The notes beneath the pieces were generated by a model. It was given only the letters and a program-made list of their open reading frames with translations. It made no database searches and was not told the origin of the DNA. A stretch of 64,000 nt of DNA, taken from contig NZ_JAESVA010000002.1 in the NCBI RefSeq assembly GCF_020621385.1, positions 496,001-560,000 of the forward strand. The letters run 5' to 3'. The DNA is from Acidisoma cellulosilyticum. Lineage in GTDB: Bacteria; Pseudomonadota; Alphaproteobacteria; Acetobacterales; Acetobacteraceae. Shown piece by piece: positions 25,969-33,956 of this stretch (its first letter is position 1; each line of letters opens with the position of its first letter). A program made the translations under genes and the position numbers.

Positions 25969-26546
25969 CCCTGGTCTCCCTTCGTATTTCCGCCGGCAAG
26001 TGCGGAAAGCCGCTTCATGGCGCGGTGCATCGTCATGCGCACTGCCCCTTCGGTGACATGCAGCGCATCCGCCGTTTCCCGGACAGAAGCGCCATCGACC
26101 GCCAGCGCCTCCACCACCTGGCGCTGGCCCTCCGGCAAGGCCGACAAGGCCTGATCCAGCCCGCGTGCTGCGGACAGAGCCTCGTCGGCCGCCGCCGCCT
26201 GATCCACGATCGCCCCCCATTCGTCCTCGGAGAGATCGATCTGCCGGCGTCGCTCCCGCGTGCGGCGCCGAACCGCATCCGTCAGCTTGTAGCGCAGGAT
26301 CGCGTAGACCCAGGGCAGGAAGGGCCGCTCGGCGTCCCAGCGCTGCCGCATCGTATGCAGGCCGATCAACACTTCCTGCAGAATATCCTCAATCTCCGCC
26401 GCAGGCAGGCCGAGGCCCGCGACCCGGCTACGGACAGACGGCCGCAACACCCGGCTGACGTCACGCAACAGCCACTCATAGGCCGCCTTATCCCCCGCGC
26501 GTTCGGCCCGCATGGCGGCGGACCACCGCTCCTCCGTCACGCTCAT
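25965..26546 (-). CDS. ECF RNA polymerase sigma factor (SigF-like)
   Basis: 193 residues. Region 2 reads AEIEDILQEVLIGLHTMRQR and PFLPWVYAILRYKLTDAVRR; region 4 reads LPEGQRQVVEAL, then GASVRETADALHVTEGAVRM and HRAMKRL. The frame is open to 26708, but only MSVTEERW at 26546 begins family-like sequence. Paired with the DUF1109 anti-sigma gene it matches the Caulobacter SigF/NrsF class, which answers metal and oxidative stress. No promoter matching a known ECF consensus was recognised upstream. Confidence 0.9.
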   Translation of the reverse strand: MSVTEERWSAAMRAERAGDKAAYEWLLRDVSRVLRPSVRSRVAGLGLPAAEIEDILQEVLIGLHTMRQRWDAERPFLPWVYAILRYKLTDAVRRRTRERRRQIDLSEDEWGAIVDQAAAADEALSAARGLDQALSALPEGQRQVVEALAVDGASVRETADALHVTEGAVRMTMHRAMKRLSALAGGNTKGDQG

Positions 26547-26722
26547 CAGAAGCCCATTCGATCGAAAACCAGATTTGTCACGCGCACGCCTAAAAATCTT
26601 CCGCAGCCCTGCCGCGCGTCGGATTGCGCGCCGCCCATGATGCGTTCCCGCAGGCGAAAGCGAAACCACCCTTGAAGCCGCTGTCGCAGACCGCGAGCGG
26701 CACATCATTAGGATGAATTGCC

Positions 26723-27541
26723 ATGTTGAACCGCCGCAACTTCTCGACCGCCATTATGGCGGGTGCCGCCGCCACCGTCATCGCGACCAAGGCCCATGCC
26801 GATACCGTCGCCGCAGACGCGACCGCCACCACCGCCACTGTCCCGGCGACACCCGTGGCGCCGGGTGCGAAGGCCCGCAATATCGTGCTGGTCCATGGGC
26901 TGTTCGCCGACGGGTCCTGCTGGAATCTGGTCATCCCCCGCCTGCAGGCGGCCGGGCTGAACGTCACCTCCGTTCAGAACCCGCTGACGACCCTGCCGGA
27001 CGCGGTTGCCTCGGCCGAGCGCGTGCTGAACCGGCAGAACGGCCCCACCGTGCTGGTCGGCCATTCCTTCTCGGGCATGATTGTGACGGAAGCCGGCATG
27101 CACCCGAATGTGGCGTCACTCGTCTATGTCGCGGCGCGCGCCCCGGATGCGGGCGAGAACTACACGGCCCTGGCCAAGACCTTCCCGACGCCGCCGGCTT
27201 CCGCCGGGATCGTGTTTGACGGTGATGAAGGCCGCCTGACGGAAGAGGCTTTTTTGCGCGACTTTGCGGGTGACGTTCCGGCTGCCAAGGCACGCGTGCT
27301 GTATGCGGTGCAGGAACCCTTCCATAAGGCGCTGCTCGCCGGCCAGGTGACGCAGGCGGCCTGGCGTCACAAGCCGAGCTTCTATGCCGTCTCCACCCAG
27401 GACCGGACCATCAATTCGGATCTGGAACGCTTCATGGCGAAGCGCATGGGCGCGCATACGATCGAGGTGAAGTCGAGCCATGTCTCGATGATCTCGCATC
27501 CTGAGACGATCGCCGACCTGATCCTGAAGGCGGCTGGCTGA
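26723..27541 (+). CDS. Tat-exported alpha/beta hydrolase
   Basis: 272 residues. The N-terminus NRRNFSTAIMAGAAATVIAT is a twin-arginine-like signal, followed by an Ala/Thr-rich linker and an alpha/beta hydrolase domain: NIVLVHGLFADGSCWN (oxyanion region), nucleophile elbow VGHSFSG, and a catalytic His in SSHVSMISHP. The FLRDFAGDVPAAKA and VSTQDRTINSDL segments match the subfamily often called alpha/beta hydrolase or esterase EstC-like. It should act in the periplasm on an unknown ester or related substrate. Divergent from the SigF-like gene, whose regulon it may belong to. Confidence 0.85.
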   Translation: MLNRRNFSTAIMAGAAATVIATKAHADTVAADATATTATVPATPVAPGAKARNIVLVHGLFADGSCWNLVIPRLQAAGLNVTSVQNPLTTLPDAVASAERVLNRQNGPTVLVGHSFSGMIVTEAGMHPNVASLVYVAARAPDAGENYTALAKTFPTPPASAGIVFDGDEGRLTEEAFLRDFAGDVPAAKARVLYAVQEPFHKALLAGQVTQAAWRHKPSFYAVSTQDRTINSDLERFMAKRMGAHTIEVKSSHVSMISHPETIADLILKAAG

Positions 27542-27565
27542 ACGCGCAGGCTTTCTCACTTTCGT

Positions 27566-27664
27566 CGCCCCCGGACTTGTTCCGGGGGTCTATCCGATGC
27601 GGCGCCCAGTCGGCGTTTGGGCGCCACGTCGGGTAGGTCCGCGCAACACGTGCGCGGATGACCA
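27566..27664. repeat. Dispersed palindromic intergenic repeat (copy 2)
   Basis: Contains CCCCCGGACTTGTTCCGGGGG (perfect arms CCCCCGGA / TCCGGGGG from 27570), GGCGCCCA...TGGGCGCC, and the shared block at 27632-27662 with hairpin TCCGCGC / GCGCGGA. Three stacked palindromes within 100 bp between two plus-strand genes. Confidence 0.6.
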
Positions 27665-27774
27665 AGTCAATGCGCGGGAGACCCAGAAGAAGGCCAGCAC
27701 GTTGACGAATATCCAAGGTCGGAGCATCCCGGACAGCGCGGCAAAACTGCCGCTGTGATCGGGATAAGCCAGGC

Positions 27775-29166
27775 ATGGAACCAACGCCAGCAGACAGGGC
27801 TTTGCGAGAGGCGGCAGACCGCGCCATCGCCTATCTGCACAGCGTCCGGGACCGGCCGGTGACGGCCTCGCCCGAGGCTCTGCGGCGTCTGGACGACCTC
27901 CGCCATCCACTGCCACAATCAGGCCTGGATGCGAGCGCGGTGATCAGCCGGCTGGACGAGATCGGATCGCCCGCAACCACCGCCACCGCAGGCGGGCGGT
28001 ATTTCGGCCTAGTCATCGGTGGCGCGCTGCCCGCGACCGTCGCGGCCAGTTGGCTCGCGGCCGCCTGGGATCAGAATGCTTGCTTCCGCGCGACCTCCCC
28101 CATCGCAGCAACGCTTGAAGATGTGGCGCTCACCTGGCTCATCGATCTATTCGGCTTGCCTAGCGGCACAGCAGGCGGTTTCGTCACCGGTGCGTCGATG
28201 GCGAATGTCACCGCATTGGCCGCTGCCCGTCACGCGATCCTCGCGCGACAGGGCTGGGATGTGGAGGCAAAGGGCCTGTACGGCGCGCCGGAATTGCGTG
28301 TCATCGTCAGCGATGAAGTTCATGTCACGGTTCTGAAGGCGCTCTCTCTGCTGGGACTCGGGCGTGATCGCGTGATCCGCGTGCCGACCGACACCCAAGG
28401 GCGGATGCGGATCGATGCCCTGCCGGCTCTCGATGACCATACCATCCTCTGCATCCAGGCCGGCAACGTGAATACCGGCGCATTCGACCCTGCGGCAGAG
28501 ATCTGTCTCCGGGCGAAAAAAGCCGGCGCCTGGGTGCATGTCGACGGCGCCTTCGGCCTTTGGGCCATTGCCAACCCGGCCATGACCGCGATTAGCGCGG
28601 GCTTCGCGGAAGCGGATTCCTGGGCCACGGACGGGCATAAATGGCTGAACGTGCCTTATGACAGCGGCATCGTTTTCGTCCGCAACCCGGCGGATCTGCG
28701 GGAAGCAATGGCGGCCACCGCCGTCTATCATGCCCAAGGCGAGGCGGGCGGCCGAGAACCCGCGCATTACACGCCCGAATCCTCCCGCCGCGCACGCGGC
28801 GTGGAAATTTGGGCGGCCCTGCTCAACCTTGGCCGCGACGGCATTTCCGACCTTATTGACCGCACATGCCGACACGCGCGTGCATTCGCTCAAGCTCTTC
28901 AGGATGAAGGTTACGACATCCTCAATGACGTCGTGCTCAACCAGGTGCTGGTCTCCTTCGGATCGCCAGAGGAAACGCGCGCGGTAATCGCTCGGATTCA
29001 GGCAGACGGCATCTGCTGGTGTGGCGGCACGGTGTGGCAGGGCCGCACCGCCATGCGCATCAGCGTCTGCAACTGGTCCACCACAGACGCCGATGTACAG
29101 ATGAGCATCGCGGCGATGCTCAGCGCTGGCCGTCAGGTCGTCAGCACAAGCCGCCCTGGCACCTGA
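27775..29166 (+). CDS. Pyridoxal-5'-phosphate-dependent decarboxylase (group II)
   Basis: 463 residues. The DDC/GAD-type fold is shown by GGFVTGASMANVTALAAAR, VSDEVHVTVLKALSLLG (cofactor-stacking His), CIQAGNVNTGAFDP, VHVDGAFGLWA and the lysine motif TDGHKWLNVPYDSG. It probably decarboxylates an amino acid; the substrate (aromatic, glutamate-like or other) cannot be read from sequence. It ends 33 bp inside the convergent alcohol dehydrogenase gene. Confidence 0.88.
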   Translation: MEPTPADRALREAADRAIAYLHSVRDRPVTASPEALRRLDDLRHPLPQSGLDASAVISRLDEIGSPATTATAGGRYFGLVIGGALPATVAASWLAAAWDQNACFRATSPIAATLEDVALTWLIDLFGLPSGTAGGFVTGASMANVTALAAARHAILARQGWDVEAKGLYGAPELRVIVSDEVHVTVLKALSLLGLGRDRVIRVPTDTQGRMRIDALPALDDHTILCIQAGNVNTGAFDPAAEICLRAKKAGAWVHVDGAFGLWAIANPAMTAISAGFAEADSWATDGHKWLNVPYDSGIVFVRNPADLREAMAATAVYHAQGEAGGREPAHYTPESSRRARGVEIWAALLNLGRDGISDLIDRTCRHARAFAQALQDEGYDILNDVVLNQVLVSFGSPEETRAVIARIQADGICWCGGTVWQGRTAMRISVCNWSTTDADVQMSIAAMLSAGRQVVSTSRPGT

Positions 29167-30170
29167 CCACGGCGCAGCCGATCCAGCGCCGCATTGGCCT
29201 CGGCCAGCGGCATTGTCTCGACATCAGCCAGGATACCGGCGGTCAGCGCCAGTTCCACCGCCTCCATCAAATCCGCCCGCGTGCCGACATTGGAGCCGAT
29301 CAGCCGCTTCTCGAAATTCGCGAGTGTGGAGATCGAGACCGGCAGTGTGTCACGGTCCTTCGCGGGCAGCGCGATGAAGATGACCGCGCCACCGGGCGAG
29401 ATCGCCGCGATGGCGGCGGTGAAGGCACTGAGTGCAGGCGCCACGACAATCGCCGCGCGCAGGCCGGCCTCACCCGCAATGGCGCGGAGTTCTGCCGGCA
29501 GATCGGCCACGTCGCCCTTGACCGTGGCGACCGCACCCAGGCGCGTCGCGAGTTCCAGCTTGCCGGCATCGAGATCGACCGCGATAGGCCGGAAGCCCAT
29601 GGCGCGCGCATATTGCACGGCCATCTGACCCAAGCCGCCGCAGCCGATGACAGCGACAAACGCGCCCGGCCGCAGTTGCGCGCGCTTCAACCCGCGATAG
29701 GTGGTGACCCCGGCGCAGAGCACGGGGGCGAACCGTGCGGCATCCACGTCCTTCGGCAATTCCACCACGAAGGCCGCACGCGCGACGATATAATCGGCAT
29801 AGCCGCCGTCGCGGCTGAAGCCGGTGCCCTCGGACTCCCGGCAGATCGTCTCATCGCCTTCCAGGCAGGCGCGGCAATGGCCGCAGGCGCCGCCGTTCCA
29901 GGCGACACCGACAATCGCGCCGACAGCCGGCCCGATCGTGTCGGGGCCATAGGAGATGACCTCGCCCACCACCTCATGCCCCGGGATCAGCGGCAGTTTG
30001 GGCGGCATGCCCCAGTCACCGTCAACGATATGCAGGTCGGAATGGCAGACGCCGCAGGCGGCGACACGGATCAGGACCTCACCCGGCCCTGGCGTCGGGA
30101 TGGAATCGCAGCCCAGAACCAGGGGCGCGCCCATCTGGCGCATCAGCGCCCGCGTCATCTCACCAGCCAT
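29133..30170 (-). CDS. Zinc-dependent alcohol dehydrogenase (MDR family)
   Basis: 345 residues. Catalytic zinc residues in CGVCHSDLHIVDGDWG and PGHEVVGEV; structural zinc cysteines in GGACGHCRACLEGDETIC; Rossmann motif VIGCGGLGQMAVQYA; GFSRDGGYADYI. This matches the AdhA-type alcohol/aldehyde dehydrogenases, which interconvert primary alcohols and aldehydes with NAD(H) in the cytoplasm. Its 3' end overlaps the convergent decarboxylase gene. The TetR gene upstream on the same strand may regulate it. Confidence 0.9.
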   Translation of the reverse strand: MAGEMTRALMRQMGAPLVLGCDSIPTPGPGEVLIRVAACGVCHSDLHIVDGDWGMPPKLPLIPGHEVVGEVISYGPDTIGPAVGAIVGVAWNGGACGHCRACLEGDETICRESEGTGFSRDGGYADYIVARAAFVVELPKDVDAARFAPVLCAGVTTYRGLKRAQLRPGAFVAVIGCGGLGQMAVQYARAMGFRPIAVDLDAGKLELATRLGAVATVKGDVADLPAELRAIAGEAGLRAAIVVAPALSAFTAAIAAISPGGAVIFIALPAKDRDTLPVSISTLANFEKRLIGSNVGTRADLMEAVELALTAGILADVETMPLAEANAALDRLRRGQVPGRLVLTT

Positions 30171-30235
30171 CCGGCATCGTCCTCTAGATTATTGCGCGGC
30201 GAACCTGAACCGGTTCTAGCCAGCGCGCAACGGGC

Positions 30236-30826
30236 TCACGGATGGGCGCGCAGCCCGTCCGCGAGAAGGGCGACAATGCGCGCCACCCGACCGGGCTTGT
30301 CCGTATAGCCGGAACTGCCCAGGCTGGAGACAGCGATGATGAGATCATCGGGATCGACATCCGGACGGACCGCGCCGGCCGCGACGGCGGCATCCAGAAG
30401 CATCTTGATGGCCGGCCTGACACGCTCTTCGAAATGCGCGCGCAGCGTGCAGAAAGCCGTGTCGCCCGAATGGAGCGCCGGGGCGAGGCCCTTTTTTGTG
30501 GCGACGAAGACCGCATAGCGCTGCATCCATAAAGCCAGCGCCTCGAAGGGCGGGTGTTCGGCCGCCAGCACCGCCGCCGCATCGGCGCAGGCATCGATCT
30601 CGCGGCGAAAGACGGCGGCGATCAGGTCCGCCCGCTGCGGGAAATGCCGATACAGCGTGCCGATGCCGACCCCTGCCTTTTCCGCGACCTCCCGCACCGG
30701 GGCGTCGACGCCCGATGTCACGAAAACCGCCTTGGCCGCCTGCAGCAGCGCGTCGAGATTGCGCTGCGCGTCGGCGCGGACGCGCCTCTCCTTGCCCGCA
30801 GGTTTTACGTCCACCGCGTCCTTCAC
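30236..30826 (-). CDS. TetR family transcriptional regulator
   Basis: 196 residues. TetR_N helix-turn-helix at about 20-65 (NLDALLQAAKAVFVTSGVDA, EKAGVGIGTLYRHFPQRADL) and a C-terminal ligand domain of the SbtR-like type. The start is GTG at 30826, whose first two bases lie in the last unit of a four-copy 17-bp tandem repeat; each unit carries an AAGG or GAGG ribosome-like motif. Divergent from an SDR gene (start 30997). Two operator-like palindromes (30897-30911, 30919-30933) lie between them and suggest that TetR represses the SDR gene and itself. The plus strand of this gene reads as open in several shadow frames. Confidence 0.9.
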   Translation of the reverse strand: MKDAVDVKPAGKERRVRADAQRNLDALLQAAKAVFVTSGVDAPVREVAEKAGVGIGTLYRHFPQRADLIAAVFRREIDACADAAAVLAAEHPPFEALALWMQRYAVFVATKKGLAPALHSGDTAFCTLRAHFEERVRPAIKMLLDAAVAAGAVRPDVDPDDLIIAVSSLGSSGYTDKPGRVARIVALLADGLRAHP

Positions 30827-30892
30827 CTCAGCCCCACTTGCACCTTAGCCCCACTGGCACCTTAGCCCCGCTGGCACCTTAGCCCCACTTGC
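30825..30892. repeat. 17-bp tandem repeat, four contiguous units
   Basis: Units at 30825-30841, 30842-30858, 30859-30875 and 30876-30892, consensus ACCTTAGCCCCACTGGC on the plus strand (GCCAGTGGGGCTAAGGT on the tetR strand). Units differ at only a few positions. The array reaches from the tetR start codon to 4 bp from the first operator, so copy number sets the distance between promoter/operator and the ribosome site. Repeats of this kind change length by slipped-strand pairing. Confidence 0.9.
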
Positions 30893-30917
30893 TAAACGGA
30901 ACATTGTTCCGTATAAA
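30889..30917 (+). promoter_or_regulatory. Predicted promoter of the SDR gene
   Basis: A -35-like TTGCTA (30889-30894) and a -10-like TATAAA (30912-30917) are separated by 17 bp. The first TetR-type palindrome (30897-30911) lies wholly inside the spacer. Transcription would start near 30924, inside the second palindrome. Confidence 0.6.
30897..30911. promoter_or_regulatory. TetR-type operator 1
   Basis: CGGAACATTGTTCCG is a perfect 15-bp palindrome (7-bp arms around one T), located in the spacer of the predicted SDR promoter and upstream of tetR. Repression of both genes by the adjacent TetR protein is the simplest reading. Confidence 0.75.
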
Positions 30918-30918
30918 A

Positions 30919-30933
30919 CGGAATGCTGTTCCG
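30919..30933. promoter_or_regulatory. TetR-type operator 2
   Basis: CGGAATGCTGTTCCG repeats the outer arms of operator 1 with two or three changes in the centre of one arm. Its centre is 22 bp from that of operator 1, about two helical turns, so two dimers could bind the same DNA face. Confidence 0.7.
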
Positions 30934-30996
30934 ATTGGCCAGATTAGCGCAGAGCACCAGCGCTGGCCAAGGGGCAATGCACAGAGGAGAAAAGCC

Positions 30997-31752
30997 ATGC
31001 AGAATAAACCCGTCGCCCTCGTTACCGGAGCCAATCAAGGGATCGGCTTCCAGATCGCCAAGGATATGATCGCGCAAGGTTTCACCGTGCTGGTGGGATC
31101 ACGCAATCATGACCGTGGTGAGACCGCCACGCGCGAGATCGGGCCGGACGCCCATGCCATTCAGCTGGATGTCACCGATGCGGCATCAATCACGGCTGCG
31201 GCCGAGCGTATTACCCAGGAATTCGGCCGCCTTGATGTGCTGATCAACAACGCTGCCATTTCGAATACGACCCTTCGCCCAGGCATGACGGTCGAGGAAT
31301 ATTCCAAATCCGTGCGGCCGAGCAATGTGAAGCTCGATGAAATCCGAGCGGTTTTCGAGACCAATGTCTTCGGCGTCATCGCCGTCACGCAAGCGCTGCT
31401 GCCGCTGCTGCGCGCGGCGCCCTCCGCCCGCATTGTGAACGTCTCCAGCGGTGCCGGGTCGCTGACGCGGAATTCAGACAAATCCAATCCCCATCGGGCG
31501 ATTTTCGGACCTGTCTATTCGGCGTCCAAGACCGCGCTGAATGCCATGACGCTCGCCATGGCGATCGAGCTGGAAGATACCAATATCAAGGTCAATGCCG
31601 CCTGCCCCGGCTATACCAAAACCAATCTCAACAACTATTCCGGCACACAGACGTTGGCGGAAGGCGCGGCCGAGCCCGTGCGTCTGGCCCTGATCGGCGC
31701 TGACGGCCCGCATGGCAGCTTCTCGAACGCAGCCGGCCCGATGCCCTGGTGA
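30997..31752 (+). CDS. SDR family NAD(P)-dependent oxidoreductase
   Basis: 251 residues. VTGANQGIG cofactor motif, GSRNHDRG (basic residue after strand 2, favouring NADPH), NNAAIS, VSSGAGSLT, YSASKTALN and AACPGYTKTNLN. The layout resembles carbonyl-reductase-like SDRs (longer segment between NNA and the catalytic Ser). It probably reduces an aldehyde or ketone. The ATG at 30997 has GAGGAG at 30984-30989; the frame is open upstream through the operator region but that part is regulatory. Divergent from, and likely repressed by, the TetR gene. Confidence 0.88.
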   Translation: MQNKPVALVTGANQGIGFQIAKDMIAQGFTVLVGSRNHDRGETATREIGPDAHAIQLDVTDAASITAAAERITQEFGRLDVLINNAAISNTTLRPGMTVEEYSKSVRPSNVKLDEIRAVFETNVFGVIAVTQALLPLLRAAPSARIVNVSSGAGSLTRNSDKSNPHRAIFGPVYSASKTALNAMTLAMAIELEDTNIKVNAACPGYTKTNLNNYSGTQTLAEGAAEPVRLALIGADGPHGSFSNAAGPMPW

Positions 31753-31846
31753 TGCGCTGACCGCCAATCCTCGACGCGAGGGCGAGCATGTGATCGTCCC
31801 GCCCGGCACGGGTTGCCCAGCCGCCTGACGAAAGCAGCGCCTCTTA

Positions 31847-31883
31847 CCAATGCCGGATTGAAATGATAGCGTTCCGGCATTGG
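31847..31883. promoter_or_regulatory. Inverted repeat in sulfatase leader
   Basis: CCAATGCCGGA (31847-31857) and TCCGGCATTGG (31873-31883) are perfect 11-bp arms around a 15-base loop, ending two bases before the GGAGG of the sulfatase gene. It could be an operator or an mRNA hairpin that masks or exposes the ribosome site. Confidence 0.55.
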
Positions 31884-31897
31884 ACGGAGGCACGGCT

Positions 31898-33697
31898 ATG
31901 GCGGACCAGCCCAAGGACGATGCGCCCAATCCGTCGCGCCGCCGGCTCATCGCCAGCGGCGCCGCGATGTTGGGCGCGGGCAGCCTTCTGCCACCCTTGA
32001 TCGGCACCGCGCAGGCGGGCGAGACGCAATCGCTGGCCCCGCCCGTCGTGCCGCCGGACAGGCCGCCCGGCGGCTATAATATCCTGTTTATTCTGGTCGA
32101 TCAGGAACATTTCTTCCCGCAATGGCCGATGCCGGTACCAGCCCGGGAATGGCTGAAGGCGAAGGGGATTTCCTTCCTCAATCACCAGGCGGCGTCCTGC
32201 GTCTGCTCACCCGCGCGGTCGACCATCTATACCGGCCAGCATATCCAGCACACCGGCGTCTTCGATAATGCCGGGTCGCTGTGGCAGCCTGACATGGCGA
32301 CCGATGTGCAGACGATCGGCCATCGCATGGCGTCCCTCGGCTATCACGCGGCCTATCAGGGCAAATGGCATCTCAGCGCCAATCTGGATCAAACGCGGGA
32401 GGCGATCGACGCGCCCTTGGCCGATTACCGCAAGATCATCGAATCCTATGGTTTCGATGATTTTTTCGGTGTGGGCGATATCATCGACACCACGCTCGGC
32501 GGCTACAATTACGATGACACGACAACCGCCTTCACCACGCGCTGGTTCCGCACCATCGGCGAGGATTTGCGTGCGGCCGGAAAGCCCTGGTTCCTGGCCG
32601 TCAATTTCGTCAATCCGCATGATGTGATGTATGTCAATTCCGATCTGCCGGGCGAGACGGTGCAAGGTAAAAGCCATGCCATGCCGATCGCGCGGCCGCC
32701 GGCCGATAAGATCTATCAGGCCGATTGGGATTTGCCCCTGCCCGCCACGCGCGGCCAGTCCTTCGACGAACCCGGACGTCCGCACGGCCAGAAAATCTAT
32801 CAGGGCGTGCAGGATGTGCTGGTCGGACCTTGGCCGGATGAGGACAGGCGCTGGCGGGTGCTGCGCAACTATTATCTGAATTGTATTCGCGACTGCGACC
32901 GGCAGGTGGCGCGCGTGCTCGGCTCCCTGAAAGACAATGGCCTGGACCAGAACACGATCATCGTCTTCACCGCCGATCACGGTGAGCTGGGCGGCAATCA
33001 CCAGATGCGCGGCAAGGGCAATTGCGCCTATTGGCAGCAGAATCATCTGCCGCTGATGATCGTGCACCCGGCCTATCCGGGTGGTGTTTCCTGCAAGGCC
33101 GTGACATCGCAGATCGATCTGGTGCCGACGCTGCTGGCGCTGACGGGGGCGGATGCCGACAAGCTGAAAATGGTCAGTACCGACCTGAAGGGCCGTGACT
33201 TCTCAGACTTGCTGACCGCCCCCGAAAAGGCCGCGCCCCAATCGCTGCGCCCGGCCGCCCTCTTCAACTACAATATGCTGTCCTTTCAGGATGCCAAATG
33301 GGCGAAGCGCATGGATGATTTCATGGAGTCCACTGCGCCCATCGCGGACAAGATCGCATCCCTGCTCAAGACCGAACCCGATTTCTACGATCGTTGCGGC
33401 ATCCGCAGCGTGTTCGACGGGCGCTATCGCTTCAGCCGCTATTTCGCGCCGCTCGATTTCAACACGCCCGCGACCTATGAGGATCTGACCCGGAATAACG
33501 ATCTGGAACTCTATGATCTTCAGAACGACCCCGAGGAGATCAACAATCTTGCGGCGATGCCCGCGCATAAAGACCTTGTCCTCGCCATGAACACGGTGCT
33601 GAACACGCGTATCGCGGAAGAAGTGGGCATGGATGACGGCGCCTTCCTGCCGCTCCGCAACGGCAAATGGTATTTCCCGCCGAAGTCGGAGCGTTAG
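31898..33697 (+). CDS. Tat-exported type I sulfatase
   Basis: 599 residues. The N-terminus NPSRRRLIASGAAMLGAGS is a twin-arginine signal. The sulfatase domain starts at NILFILVDQEHF and carries the formylglycine motif C103-S-P-A-R107 (SCVCSPARSTIYTG), QGKWHLS, VFTADHGELGGNHQ and a C-terminal DPEEINNLA segment. It should hydrolyse sulfate esters in the periplasm after Cys103 is converted to formylglycine; no maturase gene is in the window. GGAGG (31886-31890) precedes ATG 31898. The stop TAG at 33695 is also the first three bases of a repeat element. Confidence 0.9.
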   Translation: MADQPKDDAPNPSRRRLIASGAAMLGAGSLLPPLIGTAQAGETQSLAPPVVPPDRPPGGYNILFILVDQEHFFPQWPMPVPAREWLKAKGISFLNHQAASCVCSPARSTIYTGQHIQHTGVFDNAGSLWQPDMATDVQTIGHRMASLGYHAAYQGKWHLSANLDQTREAIDAPLADYRKIIESYGFDDFFGVGDIIDTTLGGYNYDDTTTAFTTRWFRTIGEDLRAAGKPWFLAVNFVNPHDVMYVNSDLPGETVQGKSHAMPIARPPADKIYQADWDLPLPATRGQSFDEPGRPHGQKIYQGVQDVLVGPWPDEDRRWRVLRNYYLNCIRDCDRQVARVLGSLKDNGLDQNTIIVFTADHGELGGNHQMRGKGNCAYWQQNHLPLMIVHPAYPGGVSCKAVTSQIDLVPTLLALTGADADKLKMVSTDLKGRDFSDLLTAPEKAAPQSLRPAALFNYNMLSFQDAKWAKRMDDFMESTAPIADKIASLLKTEPDFYDRCGIRSVFDGRYRFSRYFAPLDFNTPATYEDLTRNNDLELYDLQNDPEEINNLAAMPAHKDLVLAMNTVLNTRIAEEVGMDDGAFLPLRNGKWYFPPKSER

Positions 33698-33863
33698 AGG
33701 CAGCGAGGTTTGGTTGGAAACGCCCCCAATCTGTCGTGCGCGGCCCCCGTGCCGCGCATCTACCCGTTTGTGCAGGCAAGCGGCCGTCTGGGCGCCGCGG
33801 GGGGTAGGTCCGCGCAACGAGTGCGCGGATGACGAATTATCTAGCAAAACCCCACGGACTCTA
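33695..33863. repeat. Dispersed MITE-like repeat with terminal inverted ends (copy 3)
   Basis: About 169 bp from TAGAGGCAGCGAGGTTTGG to a right end whose reverse complement reads TAGAGTCCGTGGGGTTTTG. Inside are CCCCCAATCTGTCGTG, ggcgccg-type palindromes and the GGTAGGTCCGCGCAACGAGT block (33803-33822). The left end supplies the sulfatase stop codon. No open reading frame inside. Confidence 0.65.
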
Positions 33864-33912
33864 GCGACCAGACAGAACCGGCCTCTGCCGGGCAAGGACG
33901 TCACTCCACCAT

Positions 33913-33950
33913 AAATTAGCATTGACTAATGCATTAGCGATTGCTAATTT
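33913..33950. promoter_or_regulatory. ArsR operator overlapping its promoter
   Basis: A 38-bp interrupted palindrome: AAATTAGCA, 5 bp, TAATGCATTA, 5 bp, TGCTAATTT. Only the two 5-bp gaps break symmetry. It also contains a -35-like TTGACT (33922-33927) and a -10-like TAATTT (33945-33950) spaced by 17 bp, so protein bound here would block RNA polymerase. The start codon of arsR begins at 33957, where transcription should begin. Confidence 0.8.
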
Positions 33951-33956
33951 AAATTC

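Noticed and set aside
26590-26724. 44-codon minus-strand frame (begins MAIHPNDVPLAVCDSG) between sigma and hydrolase genes
   Set aside because: Starts inside the hydrolase start codon, lacks a ribosome site and occupies the divergent promoter region. Worth testing only if transcribed.
30554-30865. Plus-strand frames ending in repeated LAP-type tripeptides
   Set aside because: Product of the 17-bp tandem repeats read through antisense tetR sequence; no start signals.
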